This document shows positions 25,070 through 37,418 of a stretch of 37,733 bases of DNA, one piece after another. The position numbers were made by a program, and so were the translations under genes. The first letter of the stretch is position 1. Every line of letters begins with the position of its first letter. The notes beneath the pieces are model-generated. The model was not told the DNA's origin. It saw nothing but the letters and a program-made list of their open reading frames with translations, and did not search any database. Origin of the DNA: Chrysomallon squamiferum. Its lineage: Eukaryota; Mollusca; Gastropoda; Neomphalida; Peltospiridae. The stretch spans positions 16,090,916-16,128,648 of the forward strand of contig CM022674.1 of the NCBI GenBank assembly GCA_012295275.1. The letters are read 5' to 3'.

Positions 25070-25603
25070 TCAGTGCAACAAAGGAAAACAATAATTAAGT
25101 TAATTTGTGATGCAACGAGAAAAGAGCCTGATGATGGTTTGTTTAAAATTATTGAAGATTCTGGTGTTGGAAATGTTGTATGTAATTTTAAATGTAAAAT
25201 TTGGGAAGTTCATATAAAGTATTTTAAAAATAGGTGCAGTGTTAATATTAAACATCAAAAATAATAATTGTAAATTTTGGAATTTGAAAACAGGAATTGT
25301 TGGCACTCTTTATAAGATTAATAATTTTAAAATATGGGATTTTAAAAATGTGCATTCATTTTGTACTATAAACTATAAGACATCTTTTCCTCTTCTCCAT
25401 TTGTTTTTTGCTTCACATGCAAGCTTTGTTGAAAATACAATACTTTTCTGTCCATTCATGTTTTGTTGTTGTATTCATTATTGTTTAAATTTATTACTTT
25501 ACTAGATGCATTTTTCAAATATATTTATTTATTTGTTTATAGACAGCAGAACTTCATCACCTGTGCTGTTGTCCAAATTGCTGTTTGAATGTCAATAATT
25601 CAG
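23527..25603 (+). CDS. MRH domain gene, copy 2 (three exons)
   Basis: Exon 23527-23656 carries NYAKFQVIRDISNNHTNSAL and VFTGD and ends AA|GTACTT. Exon 25069-25177 (acceptor after a very long T tract) reads SVQQRKTIIKLICDATRKEP and continues to a donor GTATGT. Exon 25543-25603 reads TAELHHLCCCPNCCLNVNNS, donor GTAAAT. Phases agree at both junctions (2 and 0) and the last two exons are intact, unlike copy 1. However, the first acceptor is changed from cag|G to caaG, so AG moved one base downstream and would shift the frame. CPNGC has become CPNCC. It lacks the MRH N-terminal exon. A transcript would encode a partial MRH domain at best; MRH domains are lectins of the secretory and lysosomal route. 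Confidence 0.65.
23818..24080. repeat. Compound trinucleotide repeat in MRH intron, copy 2
   Basis: Same order as in copy 1 (GAT, AGT, AAT, AAG, AAC), with the AAG part expanded and interrupted. It gives a direct view of microsatellite change since duplication. Confidence 0.9.
25026..25066. repeat. Long poly(T) tract at splice acceptor
   Basis: About 41 T just before the acceptor TTAG of an MRH exon; copy 1 has a shorter T tract interrupted by A at the same site. It extends the polypyrimidine tract. Confidence 0.9.
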
Positions 25604-25614
25604 GTAAATGTATT

Positions 25615-25664
<50 letters not shown>

Positions 25665-25666
<2 letters not shown>

Positions 25667-27335
25667 TAACAATAACAGTAATAATAATAATCATAATAAA
25701 TATACTACCACTTCTATTACTACTACTACTACATTACTACTGCTACTACTACTACTAATAATAATAATGGTAATACTACTACAATTAATGTTGCTGCTGC
25801 AGTATTCATGCTTTTACAGCTGGAACAAGAGCAACAGCAACTACTATCAGTATTAACAGTATTACTGCTATTCTTACTACTATACTATTGCTACTACTGC
25901 TGTTGCTACAGTAGTAGTAGTAGTATTAGTAGCAGTAATAATAATAATAATAATATTAATAATATCACCATGGACACCTCATATATGTTGCTTGGTTCAG
26001 GTTGTTTATTTTTATGCTCTGTTTGTAATTTAAGTAGCCCATCTTTGTAAATACTTGGGCCTTTGAGAAGTATTAGCCTTGAACTGATATCAGAATTCAA
26101 ATAAAATAAAATAACATAAAATAAAGGAAGAAAAACAGAAGAAAAAAATAACCAGACAAGGTGCAGTAATCAGAGAAAACCCCCCAAAAAAATTCCCTCC
26201 CGCAGCAAAAATAAAGAGAAAAGAAAAGAAAGAAAGAAAGAAAGAAAAGGAAAAGAAGAAAAGAAAGAACAACGAAAGAAAAGAAAAGAAAAAAATATAT
26301 AAAAAATCAGAAAAGAAAAGAAAAAATATATCTTCTAGACAGGACATGAACACACAACTTTCAATATCTTGGAGTACATTTGTAGAACAATATTGTTGCT
26401 GTTGGTGTTGTTGTTGTTATTGTTATTGTAGTTTTGTAATTTGCAGAGCTCTTTTCAAGTCTACCATTGATCACATTTCACAAATTTGAAGAAAATTTCA
26501 ATAAATGTATGACATTTAATTTGAATATTTTCAAAGTTTTAGTAAAATAAAAAGAATAATAATAATAATAATAAATAAAACACCAGTTAAAAAAAAAAAT
26601 AAAAAAAAAAAAAATAAAAAAATAGAAACATACGCAAACAACAACAATAAACCAATTAATTGTTTTATTTTTACTGATGTTCTAATCGAATAATGATGAA
26701 GTTTAAGTCCTCTCCAATACTAACCTATTTACCTAGTAACACAACTATTTATACAAATAAGTGTTACAACACTTGGTACATCACACAACACTCACATTAA
26801 ACCTCATTGCAGAGTTATATTTCTTGTACACCTTATTATGTAGCTTACAGTGCACACTATACAGAGTAATCGTTTACATTCAGTATGTAGATAACAAGTT
26901 TAGATAATAATTTAATAGTGTCAGTAATGTTACCTTAATCTAGTGTATTAGTTACACACTCATAACAACATAATTGTGTATACTTTTACCTCAGCTTAAA
27001 GTGCAAATGGGGTAATTGTACATTAAATGAATTACCTGGTGTTAATGTATTTTAAAAAGAAATGTATGTGTGTGTCTGTATTAAATAAAATCAATATCTA
27101 TCTGTCTATCTGACTGTCTATATATCTGCCCATCTATTTGTCTCTTAGTACACAGATATACACATATATTTATGTTTTTTCTATCTATCTTTCTATCTAT
27201 CTATATACAGACATAGATGTAGATTTGTTTTGTATATATATATATATATATATAACAATCTATAATCTATGTCTATCTGTATATCTGTCTGTAAACACAT
27301 ACACATACTTGTGTCTTTATATATATGTGTGTGTT
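25665..27335. other. No supported gene; repeat-rich spacer
   Basis: AAT/CTA/TTA trinucleotides (25617-25960) are followed by a short unique block, then AAATA/GAAA purine tracts (26100-26335), AAT and A tracts (26540-26625) and TCTA/TA repeats (27090-27330). The block at 25970-26100 followed by AATAA repeats could be the 3' part of a SINE, but no head is seen. Confidence 0.6.
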
Positions 27336-27337
27336 TG

Positions 27338-27361
27338 TGAAAATAGTTACTTACCTGAACA
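27338..27361 (-). repeat. 24-base copy of a splice-donor region
   Basis: These 24 bases equal 18211-18234, the end of the minus-strand exon plus its GTAAGT donor, and stop where the MITE-like core begins. It is short, but it lies at the border of a larger repeat and after the second MRH block, as 18211 lies after the first. Confidence 0.5.
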
Positions 27362-27365
27362 ATTT

Positions 27366-28025
27366 ATCTCCCAACATGGCGATTATCTGCAGAAGCCGTC
27401 ATTTTCATTTTATTTTATCTGACTATTTTAAATATAAATCCTCACATTAGTTAATATTTAGCATATAAAATAAAATATTTAATCAAATAGACATTTATAT
27501 AAAATTAAAAGAATTGCATTACATAGTTTGTAAAAATAAACATGATGTCATTATTCCCAGAAGTTATATAATTCTTATAGTATTGCAGGATATTATACGA
27601 ATTCCGAAAATGGCAGCTTCTACAGATAATCGCCATGTTGGGAGGTAACTCCAAATCGATTGCACAACATCGATCGCAGGATTGACTAGAAGTTCTTTTC
27701 GTATGGTTCTCGTCCGAGATCGGATGGTGTCGTGGTTAGCGTTCACGCTAGCTACGCTCGCTGCTTCGAGTTCTAATCCTTGCTCGGATAATTTACCTTT
27801 CCTTTCTCGTTCCAGGTGATGTCGGTCATCAGGTAATTAAGGTAAGTTAAGGGGAACATCAAGATAAGTTAGATAAACGTAATAATAGTAGTACTGGAAA
27901 TGGTAGACCTAGTAATAGTAGTAGTACTGGAAATAGTAGGGCTAGTAATAATAGTAGTATTGGAAATGGTAGAGCTAGTAATAATAGTAGTATTGGAAAT
28001 AGTAATAGTAGTGCTGGAAATAGTA
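27366..28025. repeat. MITE-like core + tRNA-like segment + minisatellite, second copy
   Basis: 27366-27650 is the palindromic core seen at 4595-4890 but inverted (ends CTCCCAACATGGCGATTATC and complement). 27650-27830 matches 4890-5090, including the tRNA-like part, which here has a clean TCCGAG/CTCGGA stem and gtcgtggttagcgttc A-box region. 27880-28025 holds four to five units of the 33-base minisatellite. Confidence 0.8.
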
Positions 28026-28129
28026 AACCATATTCATGAGCTATTTAATATTGTTTAATACTAATTAGTAATATATATGTAATATCTTTCAAGTCTGCAC
28101 CTCAAGGATTTAACACATTAAACAATGAA

Positions 28130-28640
28130 GATTATATTAGATTATAAAGGTTCAAAAACAGGTTACTAAGATATATCAGTAATAAATTTAGAAGAAAGGT
28201 TGTTTCTACCAACTGTGGTTCTAGTTTTACTGACAATGGAGGACAGTATTCGCTTTACTAGTATAATCAATGTGAAATTTGCTTTGTTATAAAGACAAAC
28301 ACAGAGAGAGTATTGTTTAGTGTCGTGCTGAGAATAGATATTTCGTGTGAATGTAATACAATTCTTGACGTTTAGAAAGTGATAGAACACAATCAGTGCA
28401 TGAACGTCAGTCTCTTATAATAACTTTTATTTAGCCTAAGTTTTCCTTTTCATGTATCTGAGAGAAAGGCTGTCCATTGTTAGACGACATTACCAGTTGT
28501 CTTCGGGAAAGTATATTTAGAGAACAAAAGTGTCTACAGAAAAAGCAAAGAGACCGAGTGACAGCCAAAGATCATGTACTTTTATGAGATAAACAAAAGA
28601 TAAAACAAAGACAGATAGTAAATAAATATGTATTAATGAT
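28130..28640. repeat. Dispersed repeat X, right copy
   Basis: Reverse complement of 1-505. Here it follows the tRNA-like/minisatellite block directly, with no LINE body between. Confidence 0.8.
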
Positions 28641-28644
28641 TGTA

Positions 28645-28980
28645 ATCAGTAAATAAACTGTATTTAAATTTCGATATATGCAGATAATTAAAGTTCTGTT
28701 TGACCATCATTAATGCCCTTTTACTGGAAAAAATGCCATGTCAAAACTTTAAAGGCATTTTTTGTTTGTTTTATATGCTTGAAAAATTATTTGTATATAA
28801 TTCATCTGTTTACATTTTAAACACATATTAAATCCAAAAATAAAACAAGTAAAAATTAATGATCCAAATATACAAATGTATCTATTTATCTCATTTTCGT
28901 TTATTTATATGTCATACATAATTAAATAAACAAACAGTTGCTAAGTTTATGTTTAATAAATAATAAACTTAATATAATTT
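28645..28980. other. No gene seen; AT-rich spacer
   Basis: Unique-looking AT-rich sequence leading to the acceptor at 28987-28988. Confidence 0.6.
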
Positions 28981-28988
28981 ACTTACAG

Positions 28989-29073
28989 GTGGGGCTCCCC
29001 CGATGAAGTGTCTCCGAATACCCAGTGTGTCCTTACTGATAGAGATCATGTGAAATCAATTCTTTTTACAGAG
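28989..29073 (+). CDS. Candidate isolated exon downstream of the MRH block
   Basis: Acceptor tttacttacag and donor GAG|GTATGA enclose 85 bases that are far richer in GC than their surroundings. One frame is fully open: WGSPDEVSPNTQCVLTDRDH then VKSILFTE. If spliced in phase 1 from the last MRH exon it would instead read GGAPPMKCLRIPSVSLLIEI and stop two codons later. Either way it could be a downstream exon of the MRH gene. Family unrecognised. Confidence 0.45.
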
Positions 29074-29079
29074 GTATGA

Positions 29080-30769
<1,690 letters not shown>

Positions 30770-31050
30770 CTACTGTGGTAAATATGAGGAAAAAAATCTT
30801 ACTGGTTTGTAAAGTTGAGTAATCAGCTAGATCAATGTCATGCACATAGTTGATACATAGCCAGGCTACTTGATGAAAGGCTCCGGTAGTTTAAAAAAAG
30901 AAATACTAATAAAGAAGAACCCCCCCCCTCACAAAAAGTACTTCATTCAAACAAACAAAACCAACTAACGTTCTATAATGTACTATACTTGCTGCACTGT
31001 AACTGTTAGTTCATCACGATCCCCACACGCACGTAAACAAACAAACTTAC

Positions 31051-32293
31051 CACGCTCCCAAACACAAAACTCAAGTATATTTTCATCAACTGAATCAGTT
31101 GTGTGGCTAAAACATCACAATAATTTCAGAAATAATATAATTACACAGGTCTTACACTAAACTGCAAACAAATAAATAATAATGTATCAAAAAGAACACG
31201 AGACTTACCTTCACTAATAACTGCCAGTTTTCCAACCTGCTGAGTGATTCTGTTCAAACCAATGACATTGTTAGTCACAGCGCACACGTATGTTCCAGAA
31301 TCTCTGTAACTGTACTGATGGATGGACAGGACATATTCGTTTGGTGACACAAACTGTCCATCAAGTTCTCTGATTTTCTCACCTCTCCAGATGTGAGTGA
31401 ATTTAGAGAAGTGGTAGTCTGCAGGGCGACCTTCTGCTTCACATCTTATTTGTAGAGTTTTGTTCTTTGTGTAGAAGTGTGCGGACATTCGTACTGTTGG
31501 TGCGTCTATGTAAAGTAAGAATTAATAGAATATTGACTGCAAGTGTATAACTCTACACATTTCGCTGAAACATTCTTTATTATTAGTTTTTGCACATCAG
31601 GCAGGAAATGTCTTTGATAATAAGTGTATTGTAAATCACTGAGGAATATGTATGTATGTTGTGTTACGAAAATAGTAATGAAAAATATATCTTTAAATGT
31701 TGTTTTCTTAAACACAGAAATTAATAAAAATTGTTAATGAAAAGAAACGACAGTATACATACAAAATACATCCGTACATTGTATTCTTAAAATATGATTA
31801 TTGTCTATCTACTTGCAATAATCAAAAGAGAATTATTTGTAGATAGAAAAATATTCGTTAAATGTAATAACATTAAAATACTTACAGTTAACAAAAAGAA
31901 AAATATTTGTGGACACAAGATATTTGTTTATGAAATATAGTAATATTAATATACTTACAGTTAACAAAAAGAGATACGCTTGTTGACAGAATATATTTGT
32001 TTGTGACGTGTTTAGCTGTACACTGACATATTTTATTGTGGTGAATTCTTAACAGTTGAAAACTGACGAATCTAGTCTTCACGTCTCCAATGGTAACAAG
32101 ATTCGTTTTCATGTTAATTCCGTCACAAACAAATATGACGTCAGAGACGAGTGGTTTTCCTCCTGTGACTTGACACGGCATTTTTATAACGTCTGCTTCT
32201 CGAATTGGGACGCCCGAGTCGTAACCTTTTATTACTGGTTTTTCTTGAGGTACATCTTATAATAATAATCATAATAATAATAATAATATTATT

Positions 32294-32374
<81 letters not shown>

Positions 32375-32549
32375 AAGAAAAAAGAAAGATGAAGAAGACA
32401 GGATCGACAAAAGCTTCTACTTTCTGTTCTCTTTCATGTAAATCAAGGCGCATAACATATTTAATTAATATTAAATATTTCTTTGTCAGTAGAGACCATA
32501 ACTTTTGTTTAGAACAAATGTTTTTATGATGAATTTAAACTCCAGTAGA

Positions 32550-32646
<97 letters not shown>

Positions 32647-32983
32647 AATTACGTAACTCACAATTTAAATTCAGTTTTGTAGTTGACGTCACTGGTTCAA
32701 CTGCTGAGATATTTTTACTTTGTACTTGACATGTAATGACATCACCATCTTGATACCACACAGATTTAATATTTAGATATTGACTGGAAACAAAACCTCC
32801 ACTCTTTGGTGTACTAACTGTATTTCCAATACTGTCAGTTATCTGTTTTACTCGTTTCGTTTATCCATTTGAAAATCACTTCAACTTTAGACAGAAAGGT
32901 TTTGCAAATTAGCTGCATAACTTGAACACCCTCAGCGAAAAAGACAGCTTTGTTACAAGTGATTGAAACATTTGTTGGACCAT
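31051..32983 (-). CDS. Immunoglobulin-domain protein gene, three Ig exons plus a short exon
   Basis: Exons on the minus strand are 32983-32662, 32255-31959, 31505-31209 and 31106-31051, with AG acceptors and GTGAGT or GTAAGT donors. The two middle exons are each 297 bases and phase 1-1, the classic Ig-exon form. The 31505 exon has CEAEG, then FTHIWRG, then DSGTYVCAV, a clear Ig fold with Cys, Trp and D-x-G-x-Y-x-C. The 32255 exon has KMPCQVTG and KICQCTAKH, with Cys where Trp is usual. The 32983 exon has LICKTF, IFKW and DVITCQVQS, but is 322 bases with a one-base frame shift near 32850. The last exon (MKIYLSFVFGSV) is hydrophobic and may start a membrane segment. Likely a cell-surface or secreted adhesion/recognition protein; N-terminus and end are not seen. 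Confidence 0.75.
31876..32010. repeat. 73-base-offset tandem duplication of an Ig exon end and its donor
   Basis: 31876-31937 repeats 31949-32010: both contain atacttacagttaacaaaaa followed by diverged exon 3'-end sequence. The downstream copy therefore gives a second GTAAGT donor with a stub of exon. Confidence 0.8.
32263..32395. repeat. Compound (AAT)n/(AAG)n microsatellite in Ig gene intron
   Basis: AAT/ATT units change to AAG units; directly upstream (minus strand) of the acceptor at 32256-32257. Confidence 0.9.
32551..32643. repeat. (AG)n microsatellite in Ig gene intron
   Basis: About 46 AG units, 13 bases beyond the GTGAGT donor of the first Ig exon on the minus strand. Confidence 0.95.
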
Positions 32984-33021
32984 CTGAAATATAAATTTAA
33001 AAATATAGATACTTATATGTG

Positions 33022-33164
<143 letters not shown>

Positions 33165-33439
33165 GTTTTTTTTTTTTTTTTTTATTGTTATTATTTTACA
33201 GACTTGTTCAAAGTAAACATTTTAACAGAATTAAGAAATCTGTGCCTGGTCAGTTTCTACTTAAAACAATCATACAACGACTAAAGAGAAGATTCAGTAT
33301 GGTGAAGAAAACGGTGACGATGATGTTGATCATGTTCTTGATGCTGCTGATGATGATGATACACTTTTCGTTTTAAGATACATTTAATATTAACTTTTGT
33401 TAAAAGATGCACTGCATTTTTTCATTTATACGTTTATGT

Positions 33440-33612
33440 TTAAAATTACAATGCTTATCCCTAATAGCACCTTCCTGTTTAAACTTACACAGCATATTCT
33501 TTAAAACAGGTTCTTGTCTATACTTATTCTGTATATTTCTGTAACGTTTTTGTTTAATAGTGCACTGTATATTTCTAGTAATACATTTCTTATTTATTTA
33601 CAGTGCATATTT

Positions 33613-33673
<61 letters not shown>

Positions 33674-34760
33674 GAAGAATAATAATATATAAAAGCTACA
33701 CCCCATAATTCTAATAATACGTTTTTGATAAAGTTACATTGCATATTTCTTATAATATGTTTTTGTTTAAAGTTACACTGTATATTTCTAATAATATTTT
33801 TTAAAATTAATTTAATACTGCATATTTCTAATAATATATTTTAGTGACCTGTATGTGTGCACAAATATATTCATGTTTAAAGTTTCTCTGTATATTTCTA
33901 AGAATATGCTTTTGTATAATGTTATGCTATGTTACCCTGAGTATTTTCTAATAGAGCGTTTTTGCTTAAAGTTAACCTGTATATTTTCTCATAATACGTT
34001 TTTGTTTAAATTCATCCTGTCCATTTTCTAGCTATATATTTACTTAAAGTTATCCAGTATATTTTGTAATAATCCATTTTTATTCTAATAATTTTCTAAC
34101 GATGCTATTTTTTTTTTAAGTTCTCCTGTATATATTCCTAAATAATAGGTTTTTTTTGTATACAGTTTCACTGTATATCTCTAACAATACGTTTTTTATT
34201 TAAAGTGTCACAATATATTTAAAAATAAATCGTTTTTGTTTAACATTGGCCTGTATATTTTCTAACAATTCGTGTTTTGTTCAAAATGATCACGTGTATT
34301 GTCTAATAATAAGTTTTTGTTTAAAGTTACCCTGTATATTTTCCTAATATTTTGTTTAAAGTTGTTTTGTAAATTTTCCGATAATACGTGTTTTGTTTAA
34401 AGTTATCCAGTATATTTTCTAATAATACGTTTTCGTTTATAATTTCACTGTGTATTTCTACTAATATATTTTGTTTATAGTTACTCCGTACAATTCTAGT
34501 AACACCTTTTTGTTTAAAGTTACACTGTACATTTCTATTAAGACGTATTTGTTTAATTACCCTGATAAGATATTTTACTAATATATTACTAATAATACAT
34601 ATTTGTTTAAAGAAATCCTTAATATTTTCTAATTAAATGTTTTTGATTAAAATTACGTGTATATTTGCCAATAATACGTTTTTTGTTTAAAGTTTCACTG
34701 TATATTTCTAATAAATCTGTTTTGTTTAACGTTACCCTGTATATTTTCGAGCAATTCGTG

Positions 34761-34810
<50 letters not shown>

Positions 34811-35840
34811 GATTATTATGATTATGATTATTAAATTGCTCAAGTATATTTTCTAGTAATACGTTTTTTGTTTAAATTTCTCTGTATATTTCTAATAAAA
34901 CGTTTTTGTATAACATTACACTATATATTTTCTAATAATACGTTTTAAATTAAAGATACCCTGTATATTTTCAAGCAATTCGAGTTTCATTTTTTATTTA
35001 TTATAATTATTATTATTTTTTAAAGTTGTCGAGTATATTTTCTAGTAAGATGTTTTTGTTTAAAGCTTCCCTGTATATTTCTAATAAAACGTTTTTTGTT
35101 CAACATTACACTGTATATTTTCTAATAATACCTTTTGCATTAAAAATATGCTGTATATTTTCTTACAATACTTTTTCTTTAACGTTATCCTGTATATTTT
35201 CTAATAGTATATTTTTGATTAAAGTTGACCTGTATATCTTATAATAATACGTTTCTGTCTAAATATATCGTGTATATTTCTTAAAAATACGTTTTTTGTT
35301 CAAAGTCATCCTGCATATTTTCTAATTATACGTTTTTGTTTCAAGTTATCATGTATATTTTCTAATAATACATTTTTCTTTAAAGCTTCGTATTCATTTC
35401 TAATAAACCATTTGTTTCAATAATACACAGTATATATTCCTAATAACACGTTTCTGTTTAAAGTTATCCTATATATTACTAATAATACATATTTATTTAA
35501 AGAAATCCTTTATATTTTCTAATTATCTGTTTTTGATTTCAGTTGCCTGTGTATTTGCCAATAATACGCTTTTGTTTAAAGTTTCACTGTAGTTTCCTAA
35601 TAAATGTGTTTTGCTTAACGTTACCCTGTATATTTTCAATCAGTTCGTCCTTTTTAGTATTATTACTTTTTGTTTTAAATTTGTTCAGTATGTTTTCTAA
35701 ATAATACATTTTTGATTAAAGTTTCACTGCATATTCTAATAAAACGTTTTTTGTTTAACATTACACTGTATATTTTCTAATAATACGTTTTAGATTAAAG
35801 ATATCCTGTATATTTTCTTACACTACGTTTTTCTTTAAAG
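33440..35840. repeat. Decayed minisatellite, about 40-base period, about 60 units
   Basis: A unit close to CTGTATATTTTCTAATAATA followed by CGTTTTTGTTTAAAGTTACC recurs through 2.4 kb with heavy drift. It is interrupted by ATT/AAT microsatellites (33618-33675, 34760-34835) that start from the AATAAT part of the unit. Some neighbouring blocks are more alike (for example around 34620-34760 and 35490-35640), which shows higher-order duplication. Short Ile/Phe-rich frames here are artefacts. Confidence 0.9.
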
Positions 35841-35879
35841 TTACCATGTTATTTTTCTAATCAGCTTCAACAGGAAAAC

Positions 35880-36490
35880 ATAATAATAATAATTAATAGC
35901 AGCTTGTTTATTTTTCATGTTTTCTTCTTGAATTTCATTACAGTTCTCATTCATGATGCCGAAAGATATAATATACAGCGCTAAATGTGTTTTGAGTGCA
36001 GTTTCCAACAAGTTCTGGTAATAGTGCCAGTTTAAAAACAAATCTCCTGTCTTTTTCATCAATTCAATGCAAAACTGCTCATTAATAAATAGTTATCTCT
36101 GTGTCAAGAATTCACCTTCAGTAGGCACAGTATTCCACATTGGTAAAAATAATAGGGAGATTACAACTTGGTAAGAGAGATACTTGTTTAAACATAATTG
36201 CTCATCTATCATTTCATTGTGGTGTGATTGTAACTTTGTGTTAACATTGTAATTCAGTGCCCCTTCCTTACTATCAGATTTCGATGAACACATTCTGACA
36301 ATAATTAACTTTTCCTTACTGACAGATGTAAAAGGTTCATCAAACAATTCTGAAAGTAAATACTGTCCAGTGTTTCAGGTTGGTAGTTGCTTGCTTATCC
36401 TGCAACAACTGAAAAGATGACTGGTTTTTGTTGTTGTGTGGCTCAGTGAAGAAATCAGGTTGGATATCCATTCCAGACAACAAGTTGTTC
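35880..36490 (-). pseudogene. Coding-like relic, unidentified protein
   Basis: Three successive minus-strand frames look protein-coding and continue one another across small breaks: LLSGMDIQPDFFTEPHNN then QSSFQLLQDKQATTN (about 36470-36350); LFDEPFTSVSKEKLIIVRMC through HHNEMIDEQLCLN (36347-36093); and ELMKKTGDLFLNWHYYQN then LLETALKTHLALYIISFGIM (36062-35880). Composition and continuity argue for a decayed gene or transposon protein rather than exons, as borders lack clear splice sites. I cannot place the family. It lies between the proprotein convertase exon and the minisatellite. Confidence 0.4.
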
Positions 36491-36499
36491 CTCTGTTTA

Positions 36500-36660
36500 A
36501 TAAATAAATAAATAAATAAAATTAAAAATCAACAAATAAATAAATAAATATAATAAACATAATAAATAAACAAATAAATACATATATTAATAAAATAAAA
36601 CAAAATATAAATGATTTTAGTAATTTTAGATAAAATACATGTAATTTAAATTAACACAAT
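36500..36660. repeat. (AAAT)n-type microsatellite
   Basis: TAAA/AAATAAAT units with interruptions; typical tail-like AT repeat. Confidence 0.9.
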
Positions 36661-36875
36661 AAATTATCTCTCATTGTTACAGTCTGGTATTTCATATTCA
36701 TGAAAATATGCAAAATTAAAATGTTAATCAAAGTGTGTTAAGAAGAAACTGGTTAGTGAATCCACATAAACAGACAGATCTGATGCTGTGTCACTGTTTG
36801 AGTGGATGCTACACAATGGAGCTAAGTTCTACTTTCACTACAACTGGAGATAAATTATGCAGATTATTTACTTAC

Positions 36876-37418
36876 CAAGTGCCATTGTCGTGTGAAGAAC
36901 GGATCTTCAAAATGAAGAGATCTTTTCTGTCTGACTCTCACTACATTGGGACTAAACCACTCAACAGAGTGGTTTCCCTGCAACCAGCTCTCTACTGTTT
37001 TCCTCACAGTGTTGAATCTGTGACGTTTTATCTTTAAGAGAAACTGGTGCACTTTGTGTAAATCTTCAAAGTTCAGTTTACTTGTTTTACTCAGTTCTAA
37101 AGTCTCTGGCCAGAAACAGAAAGTGAAATGGTTTAGGAAATTTGATATCTGTCCCACAGAGACAGGTCTGATGTCTGCAGCAGAAATGACAAGTTGTCTC
37201 TCTTGAAGTGGTACGTAATGTTGAACTCTGTTGTGGATTTTCACCGTCCAGCACAGTGTGTCTTCGTGGTTTCCACTGTGGTCAAAATGATCAATTTTCT
37301 TCTCTCCACTCAATGTCAGTGACTGGGTGCATATCACAACAGGGAGAAAGACAAAAATGAAAACGAGGCAGAAAACCCTGTTGCCATGATAACAAGACTG
37401 GCATGTCTGCAGTTGCAT
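36876..37418 (-). CDS. Proprotein convertase (PCSK-like), first coding exon: signal peptide + prodomain
   Basis: Met at 37418 starts MQLQTCQSCYHGNRVFCLVF; the hydrophobic run to about residue 30 (FIFVFLPVVIC) is a signal peptide. The prodomain follows: TLCWTVKIHN (W at the usual start), a middle hinge, then NTVRKTVESWLQG and VEWFSP. RVRQKR|S is a furin-type autocleavage site, and LHFEDPFFTRQWHL matches the conserved stretch at the start of the catalytic domain (DPxFxxQWHL; QWHL and the HF-DP form resemble PCSK7). The exon ends at the consensus donor TTG|GTAAGT at 36876 in phase 0 after 181 codons. Convertases cleave prohormones and receptors in the Golgi. Catalytic Asp/His/Ser exons are not found down to 33000, so they are beyond a long intron or lost. 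Confidence 0.85.

Larger units (their letters stand above)
23387..25660 (+). repeat. Segmental duplication, right copy (MRH exon block)
   Basis: Same-orientation copy of 15119-18150 without the TA transposon. Its left breakpoint joins directly to the parvovirus-like fragment. The equivalent of the first MRH exon (14587-14678) was not found upstream, so the duplication took only the last three exons. Confidence 0.9.

Noticed and set aside
33440-35840. CRISPR-like array
   Set aside because: Units are contiguous and degenerate with no unique spacers, and the genome is animal. It is a minisatellite.
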